The notes below the pieces were generated by a model. It did not search any database and was not told where the DNA came from. It worked only from the letters and a program-made list of their open reading frames with translations. A stretch of 64,000 bases of DNA from Phallusia mammillata. Lineage: Eukaryota; Chordata; Ascidiacea; Phlebobranchia; Ascidiidae. A program made the position numbers and the translations under genes. Of this stretch, positions 38,283 through 49,391 are shown one piece after another. The stretch spans positions 35,369-99,368 of the forward strand of contig QLIY01000476.1 in assembly GCA_003260075.1 (NCBI GenBank). Reading direction: 5' to 3'. Position 1 is the first letter of the stretch; each line of letters begins with the position of its first letter.

Positions 38283-40735
38283 ATGGCGGCAAAAATGAAT
38301 GGAGTGTGGAAGATAAAGTCTTCCGACAATTTTGAAGAATACATGAAAGCACTCGGTAAGTGTCTAACAGTCTTCCAACACTTACATTATAATGGTAACA
38401 TTTATTGAGTATATATACTGAACCGCGATTATTGCTAGTTGAAAACTAAACCCAATACACCGCCCGGCTGCCTTCGTACGTTTAAAAAGATGCAATATAT
38501 TTTCGATTTATGTAATCGCTGAAAAGCAAGAAGAAAAACAATCTACGAAATAAACGGGAGGTTTTGTATGTCGCAATGGTCACAATTAACGTTGGGTTGA
38601 AATAAGCAATCGCTCCTGGAAGGCGAAAGTAGATTTTTTCGCAAAAACTGAAGTTGCAAATAGCATGCTTGGTTTCAGAAGAAGCGTTATACTGATCACA
38701 TGAAGCACACGTTTCTCGCGGTTGGGCAAACATGAGGAGAGCATACATGTGCCGGCAGTTTCTTGCTGTTTGCTTAATGTACGAGCGATGATTTACTACG
38801 TAGCTCTCAGTTGCTGAGTAGCCAACGCCATATGAATAATAATTAACCGAAATTTAATTGTTCCTACACTCTCGCATCCGAACCCGAAATATATTTCCAG
38901 TAATGATGCATTGGGTGATACAAAGCAATAAGCAAACACATTTGCAGGGTTTTAAATCAAACAAAGTCAATCAACAAATTTTCAGGGTATGATACTGAAG
39001 TTTGGTTATCAAACATATTTAGGGCTTTACAATAGTAATGTAGTCAATACCATGGTAAATGCCAATATAGTTATAGTCAATTTAATATTTTTTAGGTGTG
39101 AACATGGCCATGAGAAAGATGGGAAACTTGGCCAAGCCCGTGTTGACGGTGGAGATTAACGGAAAAGCTTTCTACATGAAGAGCGAAAGCACCTTCCGCA
39201 CACTGGAAACTCGCTGCACAATTGATGAGGAGTTTGATGAAGAGACACCGGACGGACGAAAATGCAAGGTAAGGACACACAAACGTGATGCAATGCAGGC
39301 AATAGTAAACATATCGCGTTTTGAATCACAGCGAAAATTTTTGCATGACGGTCATATGAAAGGCTTATGCGTAGCTTCATTGTTCAACGGTGATTATAAT
39401 CACACTTTTTGGCAGATTTTGTTGACATTTTATTGAGTCTGATCCCACCACGTCCATTTTGTAACTCTGACTTAGCTTGTTTTTAGACATTCACTGACTA
39501 CAAACATTGGACTGTACAAAAGTCCAAAGATTACTTCGTGGGCCTATATGGTTAGGGCCGAAAGCTTATGTGTCAGCAAAATCTTGACTTTATTTACCCA
39601 CAAATACGAAATAATTTGTCCGATGGGCTTGTTTTGTTTTAGAGCTTATTCCCCCCCCCCGGGGAGAAACTGATTCAAACACAGAAATGGGGAGACAAGG
39701 AAACAACCCTTACTCGATACTGCGAAGGAGATTTGTTGCTCATGGTAAAGTTATAAATATGACAATACAAATATTATTAAGTGTTAATAAAATTGGTACA
39801 AAACGGTCGAAAAGAAGACGTACATCAGATTATTTGTCAGTAGCACTTTGTTTACGCCAACTTTATAAGTTGTCAGAAAAAATATGCAGTAATCTTTGCA
39901 TGTAACGTAGTGGTTATGTCATTCAGTTGCTTCCCTTAATGTTTTCAACATAACAATCCTTTTTCCATGTGTGCATTCAATCAATGACTTGCGATATTCA
40001 AGAAAAAGCGCATATACCTATATTTTCAATATTTTTTTTCAGGAGCTTAAACTTGGAGATGTCGTGGCAAAAAGAGTTTACGAGAAAAAGTAAAAAACTC
40101 GTACTTTACCAAATACCAAGCAAGCTTCTTTTATCCAAGACAATTTAAATTATTAAAGAGCACAATTTCGATGCTTTTAAAGTTCGTTTCTGTTTCCGAA
40201 TGTTTTTGCAACTTTTAAAGTCAAGAACACATTAAAAGTTTCTTGTTTGTCCGTAATTGTTTTGCTTGTGTCAAAGACGTTTGAAATAATATTTTAAATC
40301 TTGCTATAAGTTGTGAAACTTTTAAATATTGTTTTAATATATATGGCTGCAATCACATTTTTTCGTCAATAAAGTGGAACTCAAGCACCCGAGTTTAATG
40401 CCTTACCAATACTTTAAGATATTGAGCTACGTTAACACACCAATTTCTTTGGATATTGCTGTATCATTAAGAAGTTTAAAAATGAAAATGGGTCGATAAA
40501 CTATAAATTACGACGCCCCTTGTGGTACGATAAACATAAACTTGATTTGATTTTGCCTTCAGCCGAAGCCCTTACTCATCGACAATTTACCACAACGGTC
40601 ATCATAAAATCTGTGGCTTATTCTGGCTTTAAAAAGGCCTAATTTTGCAGGTAATAAATCGTAAAATAATTTTCACTTAAAATTCAGCTCTACAAATTAT
40701 AATTATAGTACAGTGTCTTGAGGCTTGCTAAGACA
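37970..40735 (+). repeat. segmental duplication, unit A
   Basis: This stretch, including lipid-binding gene 2 with promoter, introns and 3' flank, is matched by 43058-45745. Similarity extends through non-coding parts, for example the shared GTAAAAGTTGCACATTAACG upstream and TTGTGGTACGAT downstream. The boundaries are estimated by eye. Confidence 0.75.
38283..40093 (+). CDS. intracellular lipid-binding protein 2, exon 3 damaged by a C run
   Basis: Four exons, 38283-38355, 39096-39268, 39643-39744, 40043-40093, give 132 residues. NFEEYMKALGVNMAMRK and EETPDGRKCK place it in the FABP/CRABP family, and VVAKRVYEK keeps Arg-x-Tyr. Exons 1, 2 and 4 are nearly identical to copy 3. In exon 3 the codons that read YCWQ in copy 3 (44437-44448) are replaced by T plus exactly ten C (39650-39660), giving FPPP. 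The frame is preserved, but the near-invariant Trp of that strand is lost. I suspect an assembly artefact, so the true residues here are unknown. Confidence 0.9.
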
Positions 40736-40882
40736 TATAGTATTCCAATATGCCTTGCTCCGCAAATGAGTAGGCGATGGATTTAACCATTAAAAATTCG
40801 CCGGAGTTTTGTTGATGTCAAAAGTTCCTTTTAAAATTATTACAGATATGAGTAAAAATTTAGCAACGAAGTCAGAAACAGC
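40094..40882. other. 3' flank of lipid-binding gene 2
   Basis: AT-rich, duplicated downstream of lipid-binding gene 3 up to about 40735; a polyadenylation-like CAATAAAG occurs near 40368. No other gene seen. Confidence 0.45.
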
Positions 40883-42285
40883 TGTACGATTTGATTTTAC
40901 AAATTTTTGCTTCATAGAAATTTTAGTAATTAGAAAACAGCATTTAACCAGCATGTGTTTCCAAACTTTTGCAAACCGGCGGATTGGTCATTTTGTTGAT
41001 CTAAGTGTCGTTTTATTGCAAAATTACAGCTGTTGGGAATTTTCGAATAAAATGTATGCAATCTACTGACGAAAAAACTTAGGGTCAAACTTGCCAATGG
41101 GTCGTTTTGATACGTTTGAAATAATCCGGTCTGCTCCATAACAGACGCAACACCGCAGCTCAACTGGTCAGTTTGTTGTATTAAAGCGCGCGAGAAAAAA
41201 TTAATCCTGGAACCTGGGTTAGTAAGGTTATTTAAAAATGGCAAAATATGGGTCTGTATTGACTTAACGAGTTCGTTCTGGCTTTCTTTTGCTGAATCAA
41301 ACAATTCAAGTTCCATTTTATCTTTATAAAACCATGTAAACATGAAATGATTATTCAAAATAACTGCCATAAATAAATTATTCTTAATTTGACCGTCTGT
41401 TGACCGACAGATTGTAAGTTTTTAAATGGCCTATTGTTTAAAATTTGTTCAGTAACGCAGCAATCCAGCATCCCAAACTCGGATTTCAAGCATGTATTGC
41501 CAATACCAACCGATCGGCGTATATAAGAATCCACGACATTACTATTTAGCCATCCGAAAGTGTCCTTTGTGTGTACATGTGACAGAAGTGCATCGCGTGT
41601 TGAGTTTTTTGGTTCGATGCACAGTGAGCACAATTCTAACCATGTTAGTGAACTGCGGTTGGGTGTTATTAATTCCTGATTTACAATTGATGCGTCAAAA
41701 TATAATTTGTCAATGCTTTCATCATTTAACGGATGGCATTGATAAAACAAAGGAAAAATGCGCCAAAGTTGACAAACAACAAACAGAGTCCGGGTTAATA
41801 AATTGTTGCTTTTAGTACTAATATTTTGAAACCGAATTCGTTTTGCCAATTGTGGTGATGAATAAAAGCATTTTGAGTTTCGTTTCCGTTTTCTAAATTG
41901 CGTCAAAANTCGTTTTTTAAATTGCGCCAAAACCAGAGGGGTGGATTTTTCGTCTGTTCCAGTGTTTTGCGTATTTTTATTTAAGTGCATCAAACTGTCA
42001 GCAAATTGTTTTTCCTGAACCTTTATCGCTTTGTGATATAGATGGACAAAGTCGTCTATTCGTGCTACTCTTTTACCGTCGATATAATTTTGTTTCATGT
42101 CCCCGAAATGCTGTTCTATAATTCCTTGTGTGTTATTGTTTGTCAAAATGGTCTGAAATTGGGCACATTTTTAGCTGCATTCATGACATAATTGTAACAA
42201 TTACCTTGTTTGTATTTGGACATTGGACAAAATTATTGTAATAACGATAGCCCAAGTTGCCCAAAAGCATGATGACATTTTTAAT
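40883..42285 (-). pseudogene. decayed transposon gene with Ulp1-like (C48) and USP-like (C19) motifs
   Basis: Minus-strand frames 42152-41355 and 41370-40930 overlap in different phases. The first has a TTNN-type segment (LTNNNTQGIIEQHFGDMKQ) resembling the end of a transposase, then GWLNSNVVDSYIRRS, typical of an Ulp1 peptidase start. The second carries the rest of the Ulp1 catalytic set: His in NNHF, Asp in ELFDS, Gln in LIQQTDQ and Cys in SCGV. It ends with GLQKFGNTCWLNAVF, close to the ubiquitin-specific-protease Cys box, before a stop. A short upstream exon ending at 42205 joins in phase. Frameshift, stop and an ambiguous base (41909) indicate a dead copy or poor sequence. Flanking repeats recur at 58-60 kb. 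The transposon superfamily is not settled. Confidence 0.65.
41886..41932. repeat. 23-bp imperfect direct repeat around the only N
   Basis: 41886-41908 and 41910-41932 agree at about 20 of 23 positions and are separated by the single ambiguous base at 41909. This resembles an unmerged overlap like those at the C runs, and puts an X into the Ulp1-like frame. Confidence 0.8.
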
Positions 42286-43057
42286 GACATGACAATTTTA
42301 GATAATGATGCACCAATCAAGCAACTTGTATTAAATGTTTTTTACGCAAATCATTGTATTTAGTGCAAACCCCCCCCCCTTTTTTTTATTAAAATGCATC
42401 AAACTGTCAGCAAATTGTTTTCCTGAAACTTTATCGCTTTGTGATATAGTTGGACAAAGTCGTCTATTCGTGCTATTCTTTTACCGTCGGCCCCCCCCCC
42501 GTCCCTCGTACCGCTTTTTGCATTTGTCAAGCTGTAAGTTTGTTGTACCGCAAGCTATTTGTTTCACGGTGGGGCTCGTTTGACTGAGTTTGGTAACCCA
42601 ACCTTTCGCCGCCATGTTTCGATTTACCTTGCTTTCAGGTTGGTGTTAAGTCACGTTTTGTTTTGCCAAACGGTATAGGGCATTTGGTTTCACAGTTGTC
42701 TTCTCCGATTCTGTGCTTCTTTGAACTAGGTTCTATCAATTAAAAGTTATAGGGAAACATACCAGCATATCGAGTTAGTGTCACAGATTTATCTAAGAAC
42801 AACTTGCCATATCATGCAAGCTTGGTGGTAAACTTCACGCACTGTGGTTCGAAACAGACTTTGGTGTGTTGCGGAAAAACACTCCGCTGGATGCCAAATG
42901 AACCATGGCAAGACGATAATTTACGTTAGTCAAAGAATGGGTAACAAACCCAAGACCAGACCAGACGTCGAAGAAAAGGTGGATATGATAAAATAACCAC
43001 AGTATATTGCAAATAGTCTAAGGTATAAGTCGCATAAGGTAATTTTCAAACCGACAG
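42230..43057. repeat. dispersed transposon-flank repeat, copy 1
   Basis: Roughly 0.8 kb repeated at 58090-59025, with shared stretches such as AACGATAGCCCAA, GGTATAGGGCATTTGG and GTCACAGATTTATCTAAGA. It starts in the upstream exon of the Ulp1-like gene, so it is probably the 5' part of that element. A third degenerate piece lies near 60060-60260. Confidence 0.75.
42370..42500. repeat. 111-bp copied segment between two ten-C runs
   Basis: 42380-42490 is a near copy of 41972-42081 (part of the Ulp1-like gene), bounded by exactly ten C on each side (42370-42379, 42491-42500). The homologous site in the other repeat copy (about 58455-58470) lacks the insert. Confidence 0.85.
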
Positions 43058-45745
43058 AAAGGCTCTTAATAGGCTGGAAGTGTGAAAGTAAAAGTTGCAC
43101 ATTAACGTGATAGAGTTGCTATGGAAGTCCGATTCCATACAAAGATCGTTACAACCCACATATACGTCGTTGCACATATATAGGCGTGCATTTTAGCAAA
43201 ATCAGACAACTTTTAGTCAGTTAAGTTTTGTTACAAGGGAGGCAGAAATTAAATGTGTCTGAGGATTTGTTATTAATGATACAGTTTTTAGGTAACTTTT
43301 TACAGCTTATTTTGTTGTAATTTAATACAACACCTAAGCAAAATGGCGGCAAAACTGAATGGAGTCTGGAAGATAAAGTCTTCCAACAATTTTAAAGGAT
43401 ACTTGAAAGCACTTGGTGCGTGTCTAACATTGTTCCAACATTTTTTTCATTTCATAATCGTAATGATAACATCAATTGAGGATTTTCGAACCTGAGATTA
43501 TTGAAAACTAAAACCAATACTCCACCATGTGTAGCCTTTTTGTATGGGTTAACAGAAGCAACCTATGGATGAACGTTGTAATCGCTAAAAAACAATTTCA
43601 AAACAAATGTGAGGTTTTGTACAATGTCGCAATGTCTGGTTTAAATAAGAAATCTCACCGAAATTTAATTGTTCCTACACTCTTGCAACCAAACCCGAAA
43701 TACATTTGCAACAATACTGCATTGGGTGATACAAAAACGTTCAACAAACACATTTGCACAGTTTAAGGTAAACCAGGATCAATAAACGAATCTTTAGGGT
43801 ATGACAATGAAGTTTGGTTAACAAACACATCAAAATAGTAAAAGTCAACCAGTACATCAGTTAAAACATTTTTTAGGTGTCAACAAGGTCATGAGAAAGA
43901 TGGGAAACTTGGCCAAACCCGTACTGACCGTGGAGATCAACGGCAAAGCTTTCTACATGAAGAGCGAAAGCACCTTCGGCACACTGGAAACTCGCTGCAC
44001 GACTGATAAGGAGTTTGATGAAGAGATGCCGGACGGACGAAAATGCAAGGTAAGGACACACAAATGGTGATACCATGCAAGCAACAGTATACATATCGCG
44101 TTTCGAAACCATAGTAGCTATTTAGCATGGCGGTCATATGATAGGCTTATGTGTAGCTTTGTTTTAACGGTGATAATAATCACAATTTTTGGCGGGTTTT
44201 GTTGACATTTTATAGAGCCTGATTCCACAACGTCCATTTTGTAACTCTGATTTAGCTTGTTTTCAGATATTCACTGATACAAACATCGGACTGTACCAAA
44301 GTCAAAAGATTACTCCGTGGGCCTGTACGGTTGTAGGGTCAAAAGCTTTTGTGTCAGTAAAATCTTGAATCATTTAACCACTGATAAAAAGAGATTTAAT
44401 AATTTATTCGATGGGCTTGTTTTGTTTTAGAGCTTATACTGTTGGCAAGGGGAGAAACTGATTCAAACACAGAAATGGGGAGACAAGGAAACAACCGTTA
44501 TTCGATACTGCGAAGGAGATCTGTTGCTCATTGTAAAATTATAAATATGACAATGCGAAAATCAAAAAGTCTACAATTGGTAGTACCACCCATTTGGTAC
44601 AAAAAACAGTCGTAAAAAAGGACATACTGAACAGTATTTGTCAGTAGCACTTTGTTCACACCAACTGATTTGCTATCTTTCTAGTTGTGAAAAATATGCA
44701 GAATTTTGCATGTAGTGGTTATGTCATTCAGCTGCTTTACCAATATGTTTGCAACATAACAATGTTTTGCCCTCGTGTGAATTCAATCAATGACTAGTGA
44801 TAATCAGGAAAAAACATATACACCTATAATTTTCAAAAAAAGCAAAAAAGATTTGCTTTGTTTTTCAGGAGCTCAAATTTGGAGATGTCGTGGCAAAAAG
44901 AGTTTACGAGAAAAAGTAAAGAACTCGTATTGTATCAAATAGCAAGCAACCCTCTTTCACCAAGAAAAAAAAACCTTATTATTAAGAGCACAAATTCGAT
45001 CCTTCTAAAGTTCGTTTCTGTTTCCAAATGTTTTTGCAACTTTTAAAGTCAAGAACACACTCGAAAATTTTTGGTGGTTGTCTGGGATTGTTTTTGTTTT
45101 CTTATGTCCTGGCGGCAGAAAACACCCAGAAAACGGATTTCAACCAATATTCAAATAACAGGACTCGATAACCCACGGTTTTTTTCGGTGTCCTTGCTGT
45201 TTACTTAACTGCTCAACAATGGAACTGTGATGATGATGTGACAATGCAAATAAAATCTTGACTTGACTTGACCATGTAAAAATCGTTTGAAACAATATTT
45301 CAAATCTCACTACAATTTCGAAACTTTTTAAATGCATATAATATACGCCCGCAATCACATTTTCTTGTCAATAAAGTGGAGCCCAGTTAAGCACCCGAGT
45401 TTAATGCTTTACCAATACTTTAAGATGTTAAGATACGTAATATAAATTAACACCCCAATTTCTTTGGATATTTTTGATATGGCTGTATCACTTAGTTTGA
45501 AAATGAAAGATAGGTCGATAAGTTATCTCATCGCGCCCCTTGTGGTACGATACACCAAACTTGGTTTGTTTTGCGTTCAGACGAAGCCCGACTGATCACC
45601 AATTTACCACAAGGGTCATCATTAACTCTCTAGCTTATTCTGCTATTAAAAACAGGCCTAATTTTGCAGGTAATATTTCGTAACTAAATTTTTACTTAAA
45701 ATACGACGCTACAAAATTAAAATTATAGTAGAGTGTCTTGAGCCC
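43058..45745 (+). repeat. segmental duplication, unit B
   Basis: Second copy of the unit at 37970-40735, carrying lipid-binding gene 3. Exons, splice sites, parts of the introns and the 3' flank align. The two units are separated by the Ulp1-like pseudogene and its flank repeat. Confidence 0.75.
43343..44919 (+). CDS. intracellular lipid-binding protein 3
   Basis: Four exons, 43343-43415, 43877-44049, 44431-44532, 44869-44919, give 132 residues, the tandem duplicate of copy 2. Differences include FKGYLKALGVNKVMRK for FEEYMKALGVNMAMRK and CTTDKEFDEEM for CTIDEEFDEET. VVAKRVYEK keeps the carboxylate-binding Arg-x-Tyr. Exon 3 is intact (SLYCWQGEKL). The first donor is GTGCGT, weaker than the GTAAGT of copy 2, and the Met-to-Lys change in exon 2 is unusual for a barrel helix, so reduced constraint is possible. 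No stop or frameshift is seen. Confidence 0.9.
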
Positions 45746-45882
45746 TGTTAAGTCATATTTTCCTCTGTTAACGACAATGTTTCTTTAAGCTGAGTGCGAC
45801 TGTGCGAGTACTACACACATCGTAACATAGCTTAACAATAGCGCACTATTTACTCAGAATAGTAAATTACAGTGGTTAACAC

Positions 45883-45929
<47 letters not shown>

Positions 45930-46143
45930 GGATTTCACTTAACTGCGAGAAAACGAGCCGTTGGCAGTTGCATTAGCTTGCCCAGTTACACAATTGATGT
46001 TTACTTATTGCTCGTGCTCGGTTGTGCATGACACCAACACGATCTGTGCTATTAACTAGTCGAATTGCACCGCTGGCATTTTGTGTTTGTAGCAGTCACT
46101 GCAGACCAGAAGGATAGTTTTGTGTGATAAGTTACAGCTTTCA
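44920..46143. other. spacer between lipid-binding genes 3 and 4
   Basis: The left part, to about 45745, is duplicated sequence. A 44-base C run occupies 45884-45927; no duplicated flank is evident there. The promoter of gene 4 should lie in the 216 bases after it. No gene seen. Confidence 0.5.
45884..45927 (+). repeat. 44-base C homopolymer
   Basis: Uninterrupted C, similar in length to the 43-base run at 3783-3825. It lies about 216 bases upstream of lipid-binding gene 4. Confidence 0.95.
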
Positions 46144-47221
46144 ATGGAGCGGCGCGAAAAGTTAAACGGTAGATGGAACTTTGTATCTTCAGAAGGTTTC
46201 GATGACTACATGAAAGCAATAGGTAAGTTGCAATACATATACGGTGTAACATATTAATGTACCTATTCGGGATAAAACACTACACATTACCAAATAAATC
46301 ATTCTATCACTTACCATAGCAACACTGTTGATGTAACATAGGTAGTTTCCTTGACTAATATCAAATTTAATACATTACTTTACTTGCTGTTCAGGAGTGA
46401 ACTTTGCCATTCGAAAACTGGCTGGTCTTGGCAGACCTGATATTGTCATGGAAGTTAAAGGTGACCAGTTTACATATACGAGCATAAGCACCGCTCGTAC
46501 GACGGAAATCAAGTGCACAATTGGCAAAGAATTCCAAGAAACTATGCCTGATAAGAGCGTTACCAAGGTGTGTGTTTTCTGTTTGTCTTAAGCAACAAAA
46601 CTGATAACAGCGAGTTACGTCTGGAAAGACAAAATGCAAGTGCTGTAAATGAAAGTATTGTGTCTTTATTTATCACAACTGCCCCATAACTGTAACATCC
46701 TGAGTTACCCATGTATTTATTTAAAGGTAATTTACATTATACATGGTATAAAACCAAGTGTAGCGTAAAATAGCTTGTTATTTAGAAAAGAAACTGTAAG
46801 TTATCTATGCTGTAACAACCGCTGAGGCGAGACCGCTACGCACGATTGCGCTTGGCTGCACGCAACTGATCATTCGTCACATTTTTACCGTTTTAAAGTT
46901 ATTTGTTGCATTTCACGACATGCACATTTTTCATGAACTTTTTTGCGCCCAAATGTTGTACCTTATCAAGCCTTACGTTGTTTATTGCAGTCAGTGATGA
47001 ACTGGGATGGACATAAGCTTATCCATAGGCAGGAATGGGACGGGCGTCTTTCTGTAACTGAGAGATACGTTGACGATGACGACATGTTTGTTTTGGTATG
47101 AACTGTGAAGATTTAATGAGGGGGTAAACCCATCAACATTGGTAGCTAATGGCATTTTTATGTTCAGGAATTTACCTGTGACAACGCCAAGTGTACGAGG
47201 AAATTTAAGCGGCAGTCTTAA
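46144..47221 (+). CDS. intracellular lipid-binding protein 4, divergent C-terminus
   Basis: Four exons, 46144-46222, 46395-46567, 46991-47095, 47168-47221, give 136 residues. The start adds two codons (MERREKLNGRWNF) to the usual first exon. GFDDYMKAIGVNFAIRK and SVMNWDGHKLIHRQEW mark the family. The C-terminal strand reads CTRKFKRQS: the canonical Arg-x-Tyr has become Arg-x-Phe, so the hydroxyl contact to the ligand carboxylate would be missing. Ligand preference may therefore differ from copies 1-3 (inference). Confidence 0.92.
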
Positions 47222-47637
47222 CCCCCGCGGCTAACATTTCAGTGATTTCCATCTGGACGTGTTTTGACAGCTCTTTTTCGCGCGTTTAATTGTAACTTTC
47301 GCTTTGAAAAAAATCAATACAACTGTGATTGTCGTGCTTACTCAACCATAGCAGCGAGGCTTAGGGCGGGGACAATTAAAACAAACTGGAGAAAGGTTAA
47401 ATTTGTAACTCAAGTAGCTTCAAAAAGTCGCCTTATTGTACCCAACAAGCAATTGTTTAGATTGTCGAAACCGGTAGCATGCTGGTTAATAGTGACAGTG
47501 AGTTGAAGACGATACTCGTTTATCAACAACGCGACTTTCGCTAACTGACAGCTGTTTTACGTTTTGTTGACTTTAGTGGTTCCAAATGTTTGCTAACTTG
47601 GTTGGTTGATGGAAACGGACAGTTTAGGTAGTAGAAC

Positions 47638-48739
47638 ATGGCACAAGAAAAATTGAATGGGGTTTGGAAATTAAAGACTTCAGAAAACTTCGATGGATAC
47701 ATGAAAGCAATTGGTAAGCACAAGTTTCATTTACAATGTACCAGCCTACCAGTACAGTCGTTAGTTGTCTGGGCGTGACTAGAAAACCTTGGCGACGTCT
47801 AGGTTAATCTTGCCAAGAATGTGACGCCTTGATATGACTTTCAAATAGTGTCTCGTGACTTGTGATTTTTTAAAGTCGAATTTAACGCAGACTTTAACTT
47901 TAAAATAACCAAAAAGTTTTCTTTCCTTTACGTGACTCAAGTGTATAAAAACGGGGTTGTTGTTGCCTTTATATTGCTGATCATGACATGAGCATTTGCC
48001 AAAACGTTTAAAATATAAAGCATGTCGCTTTTTACGTCTATTTGGGCGGTTATTTTCAACACTAAACCAAAAAAGTGTCTCAAGTATGTTTACTTTTTTA
48101 ACATACAAGGAAAACCTGACAAAGCCATCCAATTTTACAAAATGAGAAAAGGCGTATTTTAAAATTGCAGGTGTGAACATGGCGAAACGAGCATTGGCAA
48201 AAGTCCTAAAACCGACACTGACACTGGAAATCACAGACAAGTCCTTGTTTTTGAAAAATGTCAACGCAATACGCAGCATGGAAATTCGTTGCACGCTTAA
48301 TGAAGAATGGGACGAGCACACGCCAGATGGTCGAAACTGCAAGGTACCAATTTGACACATGTCTCCCTACAACGCTCTGAATAGAAAAACAGCATGTTTA
48401 TGATATCCATAGAGCATCGTGTACTGGGAAGGAGAAAAACTTGTGCAATTGCAAAAATGGGATAACAAGCAGGTGGAAATCACAAGGTTCATGGAAGGAG
48501 ACACACTTATAGTGGTTTGTATTTTGGTTTGTTTCAAACGCCACATTTATGTTGCATATCAATATCATAGAGCAATCTGATGCGTTTGAGAGATGTATGT
48601 TGTAAAACTAATTGAATGCACACATCAGTATGTAGGCTACAGCTTATGAGTGTAAAAAAGTGACGACAAATAGATACATATTTTTTAGAAACTCGTCGTG
48701 GGAGATATCGTGGCACGGCTAATCTACGAAAAAAATTGA
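47638..48739 (+). CDS. intracellular lipid-binding protein 5, altered ligand-site Arg
   Basis: Four exons, 47638-47713, 48171-48343, 48413-48514, 48689-48739, give 133 residues. NFDGYMKAIGVNMAKRA, EEWDEHTPDGRNCK and SIVYWEGEKLVQLQKW are typical. The C-terminus is VARLIYEKN: compared with VAKRVYEK in copies 2 and 3, the Arg two residues before Tyr has become Leu and an Arg stands one place earlier. That changes the usual carboxylate-binding pair. Last gene of the array; the Z-alpha gene follows on the same strand. Confidence 0.92.
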
Positions 48740-49391
48740 CTACGTACATCCTCGTGTGGTGGTTATAAACATCAATTTAACTTCAGCGAATCTTCAAGTC
48801 TTCAAACGCTATTTTAAAAAAGATTTATTTGCCTTAATACAGTTTTTAAACTTTGTCACACCTGAAAAAGTTTCTTTTTCCCTTTAACCTGTTGTACTTC
48901 AAAAAATCCAGTTTGTCTCCGCTAGCCTCAAAACAGACTGGGACGAACAGTCGGGAAATCCCCGCCGGCGAAACAATAGTTTCCCTTTAGTCTTGACAGC
49001 GGCGTATCAAGCAATTTAAAACTGACAAAGCGAGGCACATCGGCTACTAGGGTAGCGATTACAGTCAGTACAGTTGCTTTTCAAATTTTCTGTATAAGTT
49101 CCACTTTAGCTATTTTGCGTAGCGTACATCAGTTTCAGTTCACAGTTGGTGCAACTGCACTGCAGCCAAAATATAAATGGTGCTGGACGTTTTAACTTAA
49201 CCTAAAAATGTTGTATTCTACTTTCAGAAGCGTAACTAGCGTTTCGGTTCAAAATGTAAGCAAGATTAGTATCATTTAAAAATTGTAACTAACTGGCGGT
49301 GGTGATCCAACAGCTTATGTGCTGATTTAAGTTTCCAGTGCGACGCGAATTGGTTTTTCACGGTAACCGTGTCACCGGAGCATAACCAGGA
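48740..49391. other. intergenic, lipid-binding gene 5 to Z-alpha gene
   Basis: No coding exon recognised. Should carry the 3' UTR of gene 5 and the promoter of the Z-alpha gene. Confidence 0.45.
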
